Source of the DNA: Stenotrophomonas nitritireducens
GTDB taxonomy: Bacteria > Pseudomonadota > Gammaproteobacteria > Xanthomonadales > Xanthomonadaceae
Assembly (NCBI RefSeq): GCF_001431425.1
Contig: NZ_LDJG01000015.1
Coordinates: 62,001-126,000, forward strand
Direction of reading: 5' to 3'
DNA length: 64,000 nucleotides
Shown here in pieces: positions 18,469 to 27,582 of the stretch. Below the pieces are notes generated by a model that was given only the letters and a program-made list of their open reading frames with translations, did no database searches and had not been told where the DNA came from. How positions within the stretch are numbered: the first letter of the stretch is position 1; each line of letters opens with the position of its first letter. The position numbers and the translations under genes were made by a program.

Positions 18469-19815
18469 TCAGTCCGGCCGGGCCAGGTCGTCGATCAGCA
18501 CGCGCAGGAAGCGCGCGGCCTCGCCGCCGGTGCAGGCGCGGTGGTCGAAGGTGACCGACAGCGGGATGACCTTATGCGTCTCCACGCCGCCCATCACCGG
18601 GGTCACCTGGAAGCGGGCGCGGCCGGCGGCGACGATGGCCACGCACGGCGGCACCACCACCGGGGTGGCGTAGCGGCCGGCGAACATGCCGAAGTTGCTC
18701 AGCGAGATGGTGTAGCCGCTCAGTTCCGATGGCGCGATGCTGCGCTCTTCCACCTGCTGGCGCAGGCGGTTGATGCCTTCGCGCACGCCGCGCGCGTCGA
18801 GCATGTCGGCGTTGCGCAGGGCCGGCACGAACAGGCCGTCGTCGGTGTCCACGGCGATGCCGATGTCCACCTGCGCATGCAGGGTGCGGGTCAGGTTGTC
18901 GCCGTCGAACCAGGCGTTCATCGCCGGCACCGCCTGGCAGGCGGTCACGATCCCGCGCACCAGGCGCGAGGTCATGTCGTTGCCCGGTGCCCAGGCATGG
19001 ATGTCGGCGTCGTCGGTCAGCGTGGTCGGCACGACCTTGCTGTGCGCGTCGGCCATGACCCGCGCCATGTTGCGGCGCACGCCCTTGAGCGGTTCCGGCT
19101 GGCCCTTGGCGACCACGCCCGGGGGCGCGGTGCGCATCGGCTTGCCGGCGGCCGAGAGCGGGGTGCGCGCGGCTTCGGCGCGCACGGCCGGCGCCGCTGC
19201 GGCGGCCGCCTGCGGAGCGGCGGCGGGCGCCGAGCCGATGCGCGCGGTACCCGCGGCGGCGGCCTGCTTGACGTCGTTCATCGTCACCGCGCCCTCGGCG
19301 CCGGTGGCGCGCACCAGCGCCAGGTCCACGCCCAGCTTGCGCGCCATTGCGCGCACCGCCGGCACGGCCTTGACGCCGCCCACGGCCACGGCCTGTTCGG
19401 TATGCACGGCGTTGGAGCTGACCATCGCGCCGACCACGGTGCCTTCGTCGGCGCGTTCGGCCGCTGCCGTGGCTGCCGGTGCCGGTGCAGCGGCAGGTGC
19501 CGGCGCGGCTTCGGCCGGCGCGCCATGGTGGTGGCCGGTGTCCTGGCCTTCGGCGCGCTGCGGCAGGTTGGGGTCGATCTCGAACTGGGCCAGCATGTGC
19601 CCGGTCACCACGATGTCGCCGGCCGCGCCAGCCAGCTTCAGTACCTTGCCGGAGACCGGCGAGGGCACTTCCACCACGGCCTTGGCGGTCTCCATCGACA
19701 CCAGCGGCTCGTCCAGCTTGATCACGTCGCCTTCCTTGACGAACCACTCCACGATGGTCGCGTCCGGCAGGCCTTCGCCCAGGTCGGGCAGATTGAAATT
19801 CTTGGTCTGGCTCAT
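18469..19815 (-). CDS. 2-oxoacid dehydrogenase E2 component (lipoyl acyltransferase)
   Basis: A 448-residue dihydrolipoyl acyltransferase, core of a branched-chain-type complex. One lipoyl domain (residues 1-80) carries the lipoylated Lys45 in S-M-E-T-A-K-A. Then comes an Ala/Pro-rich linker with three consecutive His, a peripheral-subunit-binding domain (about 150-185, V-P-A-V-R-A-M-A-R-K-L-G-V-D), a second Ala-rich linker and the catalytic domain. The catalytic motif reads D-H-R-A-C-T-G-G: His is kept, but the usual Asp of H-x-x-x-D-G is Thr. With E1 alpha and beta upstream it should transfer branched acyl groups to CoA. No E3 gene is present here. The start ATG follows the SH3-protein stop by one base. 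Confidence 0.9.
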   Translation of the reverse strand: MSQTKNFNLPDLGEGLPDATIVEWFVKEGDVIKLDEPLVSMETAKAVVEVPSPVSGKVLKLAGAAGDIVVTGHMLAQFEIDPNLPQRAEGQDTGHHHGAPAEAAPAPAAAPAPAATAAAERADEGTVVGAMVSSNAVHTEQAVAVGGVKAVPAVRAMARKLGVDLALVRATGAEGAVTMNDVKQAAAAGTARIGSAPAAAPQAAAAAAPAVRAEAARTPLSAAGKPMRTAPPGVVAKGQPEPLKGVRRNMARVMADAHSKVVPTTLTDDADIHAWAPGNDMTSRLVRGIVTACQAVPAMNAWFDGDNLTRTLHAQVDIGIAVDTDDGLFVPALRNADMLDARGVREGINRLRQQVEERSIAPSELSGYTISLSNFGMFAGRYATPVVVPPCVAIVAAGRARFQVTPVMGGVETHKVIPLSVTFDHRACTGGEAARFLRVLIDDLARPD

Positions 19816-19816
19816 T

Positions 19817-20167
19817 TCAGGGGGTTTCTTCCAGTAGTTCCAGGTCGCGTGCCGGCAGCCAGCCGAGCGCGCCGTTGGCGCGTTCGGCCCACCACCAGCC
19901 ACCGTGTTCGTGATGCAGTCGCACCAGTTCGCCGCTGTCCACGTCCAGCTCCTGCGCGGTGTAGTCGCGCAGCGCCTCGGCGCGGCCGTCGCCGAGCACG
20001 CGCAGCCAAGCGACCGGCGCCCAGCCGGCGCGGTTGTCGGCGGTGCGTACCCAGGCGAAGTCCGGCCATTCCTCGTCGCGCACGCCGAGCTGGACGATCT
20101 CGCCAGCCCGGAAACGCAGCGGCACCGGATACTGGCTGCGGTAAGCGCTGAGCAGTCGCGCGCGCAT
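19817..20167 (-). CDS. SH3-domain protein encoded within the dehydrogenase operon
   Basis: A 116-residue cytosolic protein made of two SH3-like halves. The second contains A-L-R-D-Y-T-A-Q-E-L-D-V-D-S-G-E-L-V-R-L (ALYDY-like), W-W-W-A-E and G-W-L-P-A, the classical SH3 landmarks. The first half (F-R-A-G-E-I-V-Q-L-G-V, then W-V-R-T, then A-G-W-A-P) repeats the same pattern. Its stop is one base before the E2 start and its ATG one base after the E1 beta stop (TGACATG), so it is translated as part of the operon. The Pro-rich E2 linkers are possible ligands, which is inference. Function otherwise unknown. Confidence 0.8.
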   Translation of the reverse strand: MRARLLSAYRSQYPVPLRFRAGEIVQLGVRDEEWPDFAWVRTADNRAGWAPVAWLRVLGDGRAEALRDYTAQELDVDSGELVRLHHEHGGWWWAERANGALGWLPARDLELLEETP

Positions 20168-20168
20168 G

Positions 20169-21155
20169 TCAGCCCGCCGCCACCGCGCGCCTGGCTGCGG
20201 CCACGATCCGCTCCACGCTCGGCAGGTACTTCATTTCCAGGCGGAACAGCGGGATGTGGGTGTCGTAGCCGGTGACGCGTTCGACCGGCGCCAGCAGGTC
20301 GTACATCGATTCCTCGGCCAGGCGCGCGGCGATCTCGGCACCAAAACCGGCGGTCTTGGGTGCTTCCTGCACGATCACGCAGCGGCCGGTCTTGGCCACC
20401 GACTCGGCGATGGTGGCGAAATCCAGCGGGCGCAGCGTGGCCACGTCGATGACTTCGGCGCTGATGCCTTCGCCGGCCAGCTTGTCGGCCGCTTCCAGCG
20501 CTTCCTTGACCTGCGCGCCCCAGGTCACCAGGGTCACGTCGGTGCCGTCGCGCAGCACGAAGCACACGTCCAGCGGCAGCGCCTCGCCGTCGTTGGCGAC
20601 CACTTCCTTGTACTGGCGGTAGATGCGCTTGGGCTCCATGTAGATCACCGGATCCGGCTCGCGGATCGCGGCCAGCAGCAGGCCGTAGGCGCGCTGCGGG
20701 CTGGACGGCAGCACCACGCGCAGGCCCGGCACGTTGGTGAAGATGGCCTCGTTGGCTTCGCTGTGGTGTTCCGGCGCGCGGATGCCGCCGCCCCACGGCA
20801 CGCGCAGCACCATCGGGCAGTGCAGGCGGCCGCGGGTGCGGTTACGCAGGCGCGCGGCATGGCAGACGATGTGGTCGACCATCGGGTAGACGAAGCCGTC
20901 GAACTGGGCCTCGGCCACCGGCTTCATGCCCTGCGCAGCCAGGCCGACGGTGAGGCCGGCGATGGTGGTCTCGTCCAGCGGGGTGTCGAGCACGCGCTGC
21001 GCGCCGAACTGCTGCTGCAGGCCGGCGGTGGCGCGGAACACGCCGCCGTTGACGCCCACGTCCTCGCCCAGCACCAGCACCGACGGGTCGTGCTCCATCT
21101 CCCAGGCCAGCGCCTGGGTCACGGCTTCGATCAGGGTGATGGGAGTGGCGGTCAT
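20169..21155 (-). CDS. 2-oxoacid dehydrogenase E1 beta subunit
   Basis: A 328-residue transketolase-type beta subunit. The N-terminus I-T-L-I-E-A-V-T-Q-A-L, L-G-E-D-V-G-V-N-G-G-V-F-R-A-T, D-T-P-L-D-E and V-P-W-G-G-G are strongly conserved landmarks of branched-chain/pyruvate E1 beta. The C-terminal transketolase domain follows from about residue 200. It pairs with E1 alpha to decarboxylate the 2-oxoacid with thiamine diphosphate. The ATG used follows GGAGAA with good spacing. An alternative ATG at 21245 overlaps the E1 alpha stop (ATGGATGA) and would add 30 residues of Gly/Ala/His-rich sequence; translational coupling through that overlap is possible. Confidence 0.9.
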   Translation of the reverse strand: MTATPITLIEAVTQALAWEMEHDPSVLVLGEDVGVNGGVFRATAGLQQQFGAQRVLDTPLDETTIAGLTVGLAAQGMKPVAEAQFDGFVYPMVDHIVCHAARLRNRTRGRLHCPMVLRVPWGGGIRAPEHHSEANEAIFTNVPGLRVVLPSSPQRAYGLLLAAIREPDPVIYMEPKRIYRQYKEVVANDGEALPLDVCFVLRDGTDVTLVTWGAQVKEALEAADKLAGEGISAEVIDVATLRPLDFATIAESVAKTGRCVIVQEAPKTAGFGAEIAARLAEESMYDLLAPVERVTGYDTHIPLFRLEMKYLPSVERIVAAARRAVAAG

Positions 21156-21237
21156 GGTGGTTTCTCCGCTGGCGCCTGCGGCGCCGTGGTCGCTGACGGG
21201 GTCGTGGCCGGCGTGCGCGCCAGCGCTGCGCTTCATG

Positions 21238-22326
21238 TCATCCATGGCGCTGCTCCAGGGCGATGGCGGCGGCGCGCTGGGCCAGCAGGTCCGGCGGCGG
21301 ATCGGCGTACAGGTAGTCGAACATGGCTTCCACCGGCTGCACCGGGCAGTTGAGGTAGGCATTGACCTCCTCGTCCACGCGAGCGCCGCATTCGGCGATC
21401 CAGTTCTTCTCTTCTTCCTCGCTCCACACGCCCTGCGCGGTCAGGTATCTGCGCAGGCGGATCAGCGGCTCCTTCAGCCACGCGGCCTTGACCTCGGCAT
21501 CGTCGCGGTAGCGGCGCGCGTCGTCGGCGGTGGTGTGGTCGGACAGGCGATAGGTGAGGAATTCCAGCACCGTGCCGCCCTGGCCGGACAGGGCGCGCTC
21601 GCGCGCCTGCTCCATCGCCGCCAACACCGCGATCAGGTCGTTGCCGTCCACCTGCAGGCAGAACAGGCCGCCGGCCAGGCCCTTCTGGGCCAGTGTTTCG
21701 GCGCCGGTCTGGGCCGCACGCGGCACCGAGATCGCCCAGCCGTTGTTGACCACGCACAGGATCAGCGGCAGCTGGTAGGCACCGGCCGAGTTCACCGCGG
21801 CGTAGAAGTCGGTCTTGGAACTGCCGCCGTCGCCGCAGACGGTCACCGCCACCTGCGGCTTGCCCTGCAGCTTGAACGACAGCGCCGAGCCGGCCGCATG
21901 CAGGCACTGGGTGGAGATCGGCACGCAGATCGGGAAATCGCGCACCGCATCGCTGTTGCGGTCGTAGTCGCTGCCGCGCTCGTCGCCGCCCCAGTACATC
22001 AGTACGTCGCGCGGGCGCACGCCGCGCATGAACATGGCGCCGTACTCGCGGTAGCTGGGGGCGAACACGTCGCCGGGCTTCATCGCCGCGCCGATGCCGA
22101 CGTGGGCCGCTTCATGGCCCAGGCAGGAGGCGAAGGTGCCGAGCTTGCCGGTGCGCTGCAGCGCCACGGCCTTGGTGTCGAACACCCGGGTGGCCAGCAT
22201 CTGCCGGAACATCGGCAGCAGCGCGCGGGGATCGCGCAGCGAGGGTGGCAGGTCGTCGCGTACCAGGGCGCCGTCGGCATCCAGGTACTGCAGGTATTCG
22301 ATTTGGAACTGGGCGGAAACCGTCAT
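21238..22326 (-). CDS. 2-oxoacid dehydrogenase E1 alpha subunit
   Basis: A 362-residue alpha subunit of a branched-chain-type 2-oxoacid dehydrogenase. The thiamine-diphosphate motif is intact: G-D-G-G-S-S-K-T-D-F opens it and V-V-N-N-G-W-A-I-S closes it 26 residues later. Upstream, C-L-G-H-E-A-A-H-V-G and S-Y-R-E-Y-G-A are substrate-channel blocks. Y-R-x-S-D-H-T-T-A-D-D-A-R-R-Y-R near the C-terminus is the phosphorylation-loop region typical of branched-chain E1 alpha, supporting branched 2-oxoacids as substrate; these supply primers for the iso/anteiso fatty acids characteristic of xanthomonads. It is the first gene of the operon; the promoter should lie in the 280-base divergent gap shared with tryptophan dioxygenase. 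Confidence 0.9.
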   Translation of the reverse strand: MTVSAQFQIEYLQYLDADGALVRDDLPPSLRDPRALLPMFRQMLATRVFDTKAVALQRTGKLGTFASCLGHEAAHVGIGAAMKPGDVFAPSYREYGAMFMRGVRPRDVLMYWGGDERGSDYDRNSDAVRDFPICVPISTQCLHAAGSALSFKLQGKPQVAVTVCGDGGSSKTDFYAAVNSAGAYQLPLILCVVNNGWAISVPRAAQTGAETLAQKGLAGGLFCLQVDGNDLIAVLAAMEQARERALSGQGGTVLEFLTYRLSDHTTADDARRYRDDAEVKAAWLKEPLIRLRRYLTAQGVWSEEEEKNWIAECGARVDEEVNAYLNCPVQPVEAMFDYLYADPPPDLLAQRAAAIALEQRHG

Positions 22327-22606
22327 TGCAGCAACACCTTGGACAGATGGTTTCAAATGATAGGAATTGCGCATGGTAAGGAATCGGACCGGAAAAGCCG
22401 TCCTGCGCCGCAGCACGAATTTCCGCACGCCAGCCCATGCACGGTCCCGACAGCGCATGGATGCTGCGCATTCAGCCTGTCGCGGCGACCGCGGACGGAT
22501 TGTCGCGCCGGTTGCGGTTGCAAGTGTTGGCATTCCGTTTGCGCGCTGGCGGCGGCCGGCCGCCGCGCTGCGTTACCCTTTGCGCCCCGCGCAAATGGCA
22601 AGGCCG

Positions 22607-23485
22607 ATGACCGTAGAACAGAACCAGCGTGAGCTCGAAGCCGGTATCCATACCGACCTGCACGGGCGGCTCACCTATGGCGGCTACCTGTGCCTGGACC
22701 GGCTGCTGTCGGCGCAGCAGCCGCTGTCGAACCCGGCGCACCACGACGAGATGCTGTTCATCATCCAGCACCAGACCTCGGAGCTGTGGCTGAAGCTGCT
22801 CGACCACGAACTGCGCGCGGCCATGGGCTTCCTGCAGCGCGACCAGGTCTGGCAGTGCCGCAAGGTGCTGGCGCGCGGCAAACAGGTGCTGCGCCAGCTG
22901 ACCGAGCAGTGGTCGGTGCTGGAGACCCTGACCCCGTCGGAGTACATGGGCTTCCGCGACGTGCTCGGGCCGTCCTCGGGCTTCCAGTCGCTGCAGTACC
23001 GCTGCATCGAGTTCCTGCTGGGCAACAAGAACGCGGACATGCTGCTGGTGTTCGGGCACGACCCGGACGGGCAGGCCAGGCTGCGCCAGGCGCTGGAGGC
23101 GCCGAGCCTGTACGAGGAATTCCTGCGCTACCTGGCGCGCTTCGGCCACGCCGTCCCGCCCGCCTACGAAGGCCATGACTGGACCCTGCCGCATGTCAGC
23201 GATCCGGCGCTGCGCCCGGTCTTCGAGAACATCTACCAGGACACCGACCGCTACTGGCGCGAGTACTCGCTGTGCGAGGACCTGGTGGACCTGGAGAGCC
23301 AGTTCCAGCTGTGGCGCTTCCGCCACATGCGCACGGTGATGCGGATCATCGGCTTCAAGCGCGGCACCGGCGGGTCCAGCGGCGTGGGTTTCCTCAAGCA
23401 GGCGCTGGAGCTGACCTTCTTCCCCGAGCTGTTCGAGGTGCGCACCAGCATCGGCGGGGAACCGGCGGCCCCGGCGGGGGCCTGA
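22607..23485 (+). CDS. kynA: Tryptophan 2,3-dioxygenase
   Basis: A 292-residue haem enzyme opening L-tryptophan to N-formylkynurenine, the first step of the kynurenine pathway. Clear family blocks: I-H-T-D-L[10 protein letters not shown], [36 protein letters not shown] and [11 protein letters not shown], where the last His is the haem ligand. G-T-G-G-S-S-G-V-x-F-L closes the active site. Length equals that of Xanthomonas homologues. The start M-T-V-E-Q matches the family N-terminus and has AAGG just upstream; another in-frame ATG lies four codons earlier. No other kynurenine gene is in the window. Confidence 0.95.
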   Translation: MTVEQNQRELEAGIHTDLHGRLTYGGYLCLDRLLSAQQPLSNPAHHDEMLFIIQHQTSELWLKLLDHELRAAMGFLQRDQVWQCRKVLARGKQVLRQLTEQWSVLETLTPSEYMGFRDVLGPSSGFQSLQYRCIEFLLGNKNADMLLVFGHDPDGQARLRQALEAPSLYEEFLRYLARFGHAVPPAYEGHDWTLPHVSDPALRPVFENIYQDTDRYWREYSLCEDLVDLESQFQLWRFRHMRTVMRIIGFKRGTGGSSGVGFLKQALELTFFPELFEVRTSIGGEPAAPAGA

Positions 23486-23683
23486 AAGGCCTGCGTATTC
23501 AGCGCGGCGGGGACGGCCGCCGGCTGCTTCCGGCCGCCAACGCCGGGCTGGCGGCGGCGATCTGGCCGTTGCGCTGTGGATTTGACGTGAAGCCGGCGCT
23601 TCGGTGATCCTCGCCCGTCGTGCCGATTCCGGCCGACTTCATTTGCCTTTTTTGCCCAACGAAACATTCAGGGGGAACCCCGC

Positions 23684-25174
23684 ATGAGCGCTGCCGCGCC
23701 GAATTCCGCAACGACCCCGGCGCCCGTGCCGGAGTTCAAGAACCTCCTCGGTCACCCGCGTCCGCTGTGGATGCTGTTCATGACCGAGTTCTTCGAGCGC
23801 TTCGCGTTCTACGGCATCCGCTGGGCGCTGACGCTGTACATCGTCGCCCAGTTCTCCGAAAGCCAGGCCGGGGCCAGCAAGCTCTATGGCGCCTACCTGG
23901 CGCTGGTCTACGCCGCGGCGCTGTTCGGCGGCTTCGTCGCCGACCGCATCATCGGTTACCAGCGCTCGATCCTGATCGGCGCGGCGGTGATGTCGCTGGG
24001 GCTGTTCCTGATCGCTATTCCCGACGACCAGGTGTTCCGCCTCGGCCTGGCTACGGTCATCGCCGGCAACGGCCTGTTCAAGCCCAACATCTCCAGCATG
24101 GTCGGGCAGTTGTACGGGATCAACGATTCCCGCCGCGACTCGGGCTTCACCATCTTCTACATGGGCATCAACGCCGGCGCGCTGGTCGCCCCGGTGCTGA
24201 CCGGCATCCTCGCCGAGAACGTGTTCGGCACCGAGGCCATGCCGGCCTACAAGTACGTGTTCATCGCCTCGGGCATCGGCATGCTGGTCAGCCTGGTGTG
24301 GTTCTGGATCGGCCGCCGCCAGCTCGGCACCATCGGCGCCGCCCCGGCCGGGGCCGGCATCGGCCGCACCATCGCGGTGCTGATCGGCGCGCTGGTCGCC
24401 GTGCCGGTGGCCTACGGCCTGCTGTCGATCGACGCCGGCATCCTCGGCTGGATCCTCGGCGCGCTGTTCACCGTGCTGTGCGTGATGATCCTGGTCGAGG
24501 GCGTGCGCGAGGGCAGGGTCGCGCGCGACCGCTCCATCGCCATGCTGATCATCTTCGTGTTCAACGTGCTGTTCTTCATGTTCTTCGAACAGGCCGGCAG
24601 CTCGTTCAACTTCCTGGCGCAGAACATCGTCAACCGCGACCTGTCCGGCTGGATGTTCCCGGTGGGCTGGTTCCAGTCGGTGAACTCGGTGGCCATCCTG
24701 GCGCTGGGCCCGATCTTCGTGTGGCTGTGGACCGCGCTCGGCTCGCGCAACCCGTCGATCCCGCGCAAGTTCGGCCTGGGCCTGATCTTCAACGGCCTGG
24801 CCTTCCTGCTGCTGATGTACGCGCTGTCCTCGCTGGTCGACGGCGCCGGCAAGATCCCGTTCTGGACCCTGTTCATGGTCTACGTGATCCAGACCGTCGG
24901 CGAGCTGTGCCTGTCGCCGATCGGCCTGTCGATGACCACCAAGCTGGCCCCGCTCAAGGTCGTCGGCCTGGCGATGGGCGGCTGGTTCCTGTCCACCGCC
25001 ATCGGCAACAACCTGTCGGGCATCTTCGCCGCGGTGGTCAGTGGTGAAAGCGGCATGACCGTCGAATCGGCCCTGAAGGGGTATACCTTCGGTTTCTGGT
25101 CGCTGCTCGGCGCCGGCGTGCTGCTGTTCCTGATCGCGCCGCTGGTGCAGAAGCTGATGCATGGCGTGAAGTGA
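23684..25174 (+). CDS. Proton-dependent oligopeptide (POT) family peptide transporter
   Basis: A 496-residue major-facilitator protein with 12 or more hydrophobic helices. The first helix carries F-M-T-E-F-F-E-R-F-A-F-Y-G-I-R-W, the E-x-x-E-R-F-x-x-Y/F-G motif that identifies POT/PTR peptide:proton symporters. Helices 4-5 contain G-N-G-L-F-K-P-N-I-S and F-Y-M-G-I-N-x-G-A-L, also family signatures. It should import di- and tripeptides. A Shine-Dalgarno GGGGGAA lies before the ATG. The small thioredoxin-like lipoprotein gene starts 10 bases after its stop and is probably co-transcribed. Confidence 0.92.
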   Translation: MSAAAPNSATTPAPVPEFKNLLGHPRPLWMLFMTEFFERFAFYGIRWALTLYIVAQFSESQAGASKLYGAYLALVYAAALFGGFVADRIIGYQRSILIGAAVMSLGLFLIAIPDDQVFRLGLATVIAGNGLFKPNISSMVGQLYGINDSRRDSGFTIFYMGINAGALVAPVLTGILAENVFGTEAMPAYKYVFIASGIGMLVSLVWFWIGRRQLGTIGAAPAGAGIGRTIAVLIGALVAVPVAYGLLSIDAGILGWILGALFTVLCVMILVEGVREGRVARDRSIAMLIIFVFNVLFFMFFEQAGSSFNFLAQNIVNRDLSGWMFPVGWFQSVNSVAILALGPIFVWLWTALGSRNPSIPRKFGLGLIFNGLAFLLLMYALSSLVDGAGKIPFWTLFMVYVIQTVGELCLSPIGLSMTTKLAPLKVVGLAMGGWFLSTAIGNNLSGIFAAVVSGESGMTVESALKGYTFGFWSLLGAGVLLFLIAPLVQKLMHGVK

Positions 25175-25184
25175 GGAAGCAACG

Positions 25185-25781
25185 ATGAAGCGGATGTCCG
25201 GCGGAATCTCCCTGCTGCTGGCCGCGGCGCTGGGCGGCTGTTCGCAGCCGCCGGCGCAGCCGGCGGAGAAGGTGCAGCCGCTGGACACTTCCGAGCAGAA
25301 GGCGCCGGTGGCTGATACCAGCCAGCCGGTCGCCTCCGGCAATACCCCGGCCGCGGCGGACATCGCCGCGGTGGCCGCGCTCAACGCGCGGTTCGATCCG
25401 GCGCGGGATCCGGTCGCCGACCTGGAGACCGCCAAGGTCGAGGCCCAGCGCGGCGGCAAGCGGATCGTGCTGGACGTAGGCGGCGAGTGGTGCTCCTGGT
25501 GCCACCTGATGGACGCCTTCATGGAGGGCGACTCGGAGATCCGCCGTTTCCGCGACGCCCACTACGTGTGGATGAAGGTCAACTACAGCGAGGACAACGA
25601 GAACGCGGCGTTCCTGTCGCGCTTCCCGGCCATCACCGGCTACCCGCACCTGTTCGTGCTCGATGCCGAGGGCCGGCTGCTGCACTCGCAGTTCACCGGC
25701 GAACTGGAAAAGGGCAAGGGCTACGACCGCGGCAAGTTCTTCGCCTTCCTCAAGGAATGGGCGCCGCCGGCAGCGCCCTGA
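25185..25781 (+). CDS. Thioredoxin-fold lipoprotein
   Basis: A 198-residue exported lipoprotein. The lipobox L-G-G-C puts the lipidated Cys at residue 19, followed by Ser, so an outer-membrane destination is expected. A Pro/Ala-rich spacer (20-70) leads to a thioredoxin-like domain with W-C-S-W-C-H-L-M-D as the redox motif, F-P-A-I-T-G-Y-P-H-L-F-V-L with the cis-Pro, and an F-A-F-L-K-E-W C-terminal helix. The W-C-x-W-C form is more like DUF255/YyaL-type or DsbD-gamma-type domains than a standard C-G-P-C thioredoxin. It probably reduces or folds envelope proteins, which is inference. A terminator follows. Confidence 0.85.
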   Translation: MKRMSGGISLLLAAALGGCSQPPAQPAEKVQPLDTSEQKAPVADTSQPVASGNTPAAADIAAVAALNARFDPARDPVADLETAKVEAQRGGKRIVLDVGGEWCSWCHLMDAFMEGDSEIRRFRDAHYVWMKVNYSEDNENAAFLSRFPAITGYPHLFVLDAEGRLLHSQFTGELEKGKGYDRGKFFAFLKEWAPPAAP

Positions 25782-25804
25782 CGGAGCGGGGGATGAAGGG
25801 AAAG

Positions 25805-25828
25805 ACGGCGCCGCAGGGCGCCGTTTTC
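25805..25828 (+). terminator. Intrinsic terminator after the thioredoxin-like lipoprotein
   Basis: A perfect 8-base stem ACGGCGCC / GGCGCCGT with a 4-base GCAG loop runs into TTTT, 24 bases after the stop codon. Confidence 0.75.
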
Positions 25829-25900
25829 CTTGCGGGCTTCATTTCCGCGCCGGGCTGCCGTTAACGGGAGCATTCCCTTGCTCGCCGGGGCCGACTCCCC

Positions 25901-27019
25901 ATGCCGTTTCCTTCCGATGCCACTCCTGAAGCCGCCGTCCCGGCCGCCACCGATGCGGCCGGCACGGGCCTGCCCACGGTGGATGCGCTGATGGACGAAC
26001 AGCCGCCGGCCGATGGCGACGCGGCGCCGCCGCACTACCGCCTGCCGCAGGCGGCGGTGCCGCCGAACATCATGTTGCAGGCCGCGGTGGCGCGGCTGGT
26101 GGAGCAGAAGGAGCGGATCGACCTGCTGGCCCGCGAAGGGCTGCTCGATGGCCTCTTCCCCGCCGAATGGAGCGCGATGCCGGGCAACGAACTGCGCGCC
26201 TTCGTGGCCTCGGTGGTGCCGTTCGCCTCGGACAGCGTGCGCGGCGAGACCGTCGCCGCGCGTGCGCCACTGAAGTACCTGCTGGGGCAGTCGCACCGCT
26301 GGGGCAAGGCCGACGTCGCCGAGCCGCGTTCGCTGGGCGCGTTCCTGGCCAGCGACGAGCGCGCCGGCGCGGGCGCGGCCGACGCGGCCGAGGTGATGCT
26401 GCTGGGGCCGCTGGGGCTGGGCTGGGCGCAGGTGGGGCGCAGCCGGGTCGGGTTCCTGCGCGCGATGGGCGTCGAATCGCTGGCCGCGCGGGTCACCGCC
26501 TTGCCGTATCCGGCACCCGAGCAGCTGGCGCTGTACCACGTGACCGTGGCCGGGGTGGCGCAGGTGTGGTGCGTGCTGGACAGCCGCAGGCTGCGCGCGC
26601 TGTCCGCTCCTTCATTGACGGTCCCGTTGTTGACCGCCTATGGCGTGGCCGCACCGCAGGCATGGCCGGCGCAATGGCCGGATCCGGTCGAGGTGGAGGC
26701 CGAGATCGGCCTGGCGCGGGCCGGAAATGGCGCCCACGAGGTCGACCTGGTCCGGCTGGTGGACAAGATCCAGCGCAGCCGCGCCGGCGAGGCCTGGAGC
26801 AGCGCCAGCCTGATGCAGCTGCATACCTGGGTGCCGCGCTGGCGCTTCTTCCTGACCTCGTTCATCGGCCTGCCGGCGGCGCTGCTGCTGATCGCGGCGC
26901 TGGCCCTGCCCGGCCGCGTCGAGGCGGCCGCGGTGGCCGTGGCGCTGGGCTTCGCCGGCGGCGCCATCGCCGCGCTGGCCGCGCCGTGGATCTACGCGCG
27001 GCGCAAGTTCCTGAGCTGA
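25901..27019 (+). CDS. Membrane-anchored protein of unknown function
   Basis: A 372-residue protein with a Pro/Ala-rich acidic N-terminal 50 residues, a mainly alpha/beta cytosolic region (50-310) and two adjacent transmembrane helices near the C-terminus (about 316-340 and 342-362), ending in the basic A-R-R-K-F-L-S. It has no signal peptide, so the bulk probably faces the cytoplasm. No motif or family is recognised. The real-gene case rests on normal codon use, the charged, non-repetitive middle region and the plausible membrane anchor. The ATG is about 70 bases beyond the preceding terminator. It converges with the MarR gene. Confidence 0.7.
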   Translation: MPFPSDATPEAAVPAATDAAGTGLPTVDALMDEQPPADGDAAPPHYRLPQAAVPPNIMLQAAVARLVEQKERIDLLAREGLLDGLFPAEWSAMPGNELRAFVASVVPFASDSVRGETVAARAPLKYLLGQSHRWGKADVAEPRSLGAFLASDERAGAGAADAAEVMLLGPLGLGWAQVGRSRVGFLRAMGVESLAARVTALPYPAPEQLALYHVTVAGVAQVWCVLDSRRLRALSAPSLTVPLLTAYGVAAPQAWPAQWPDPVEVEAEIGLARAGNGAHEVDLVRLVDKIQRSRAGEAWSSASLMQLHTWVPRWRFFLTSFIGLPAALLLIAALALPGRVEAAAVAVALGFAGGAIAALAAPWIYARRKFLS

Positions 27020-27074
27020 GCCGGCCGCAGCGGGCCCGGCCCGATGCCGGGGCCAGCCCGGGGACGGGCGTGCC

Positions 27075-27569
27075 TCAGTCGATGCTCATCTGCGCAAGGC
27101 CGGCGTCGGCCAGCCGGGTGATGAGCCGCTCCAGCACCTGCTCCTCTTCCTCGGTCAGTACCGACATCAGCTTGCGGGTGATTTCCATCACCATCGGCGC
27201 CACGGTCTCGTAGACCTCGAAGCCCGCCGCCGACAGGGCCAGCACCGAGCGGCGGCGATCGTCGCCATGGGTCTCGCGCCGGATGAAGCCGCGCTCCAGC
27301 AGGCGCGCCACCGCGCGGCTGACCGCCACCTTGTCCATCGCCGTGCGATCGGACACCTCGCTCGCCGACGAGCCCGGGTACAGCGCCAGGATGGTGATCA
27401 CGCGCCATTCCGGAATCGACAGGCCGTAGCGCTCGCCGTACAGCCGCGCGATGTTGCCGCTGACCCGGTTGGACAGGACGCTGATGCGATAGGGCAGGAA
27501 CTGTTCGAGATCGAGCAGCACGTGCGAGGAGCGGAAGCTGGTGGACTTGCTGTAGTCGGAAGAGCTCAT
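27075..27569 (-). CDS. MarR-family transcriptional regulator of tyrosine catabolism (probable)
   Basis: A 164-residue winged-helix regulator. After an N-terminal dimerisation stretch (L-P-Y-R-I-S-V-L-S-N-R-V-S) come I-P-E-W-R-V-I-T-I-L-A, S-A-S-E-V-S-D-R-T-A-M-D-K-V-A-V-S-R-A-V as recognition helix, and the wing D-D-R-R-R-S with the conserved D-x-R. This is the HpaR/HmgR-like type of MarR protein. It is divergent from hppD across 126 bases that hold a 14-base palindrome inside the hppD promoter, so it most likely represses hppD-hmgA and responds to an aromatic intermediate such as homogentisate. Target and ligand are inferred from location. Confidence 0.87.
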   Translation of the reverse strand: MSSSDYSKSTSFRSSHVLLDLEQFLPYRISVLSNRVSGNIARLYGERYGLSIPEWRVITILALYPGSSASEVSDRTAMDKVAVSRAVARLLERGFIRRETHGDDRRRSVLALSAAGFEVYETVAPMVMEITRKLMSVLTEEEEQVLERLITRLADAGLAQMSID

Positions 27570-27582
27570 GTTGCAGTGCACC

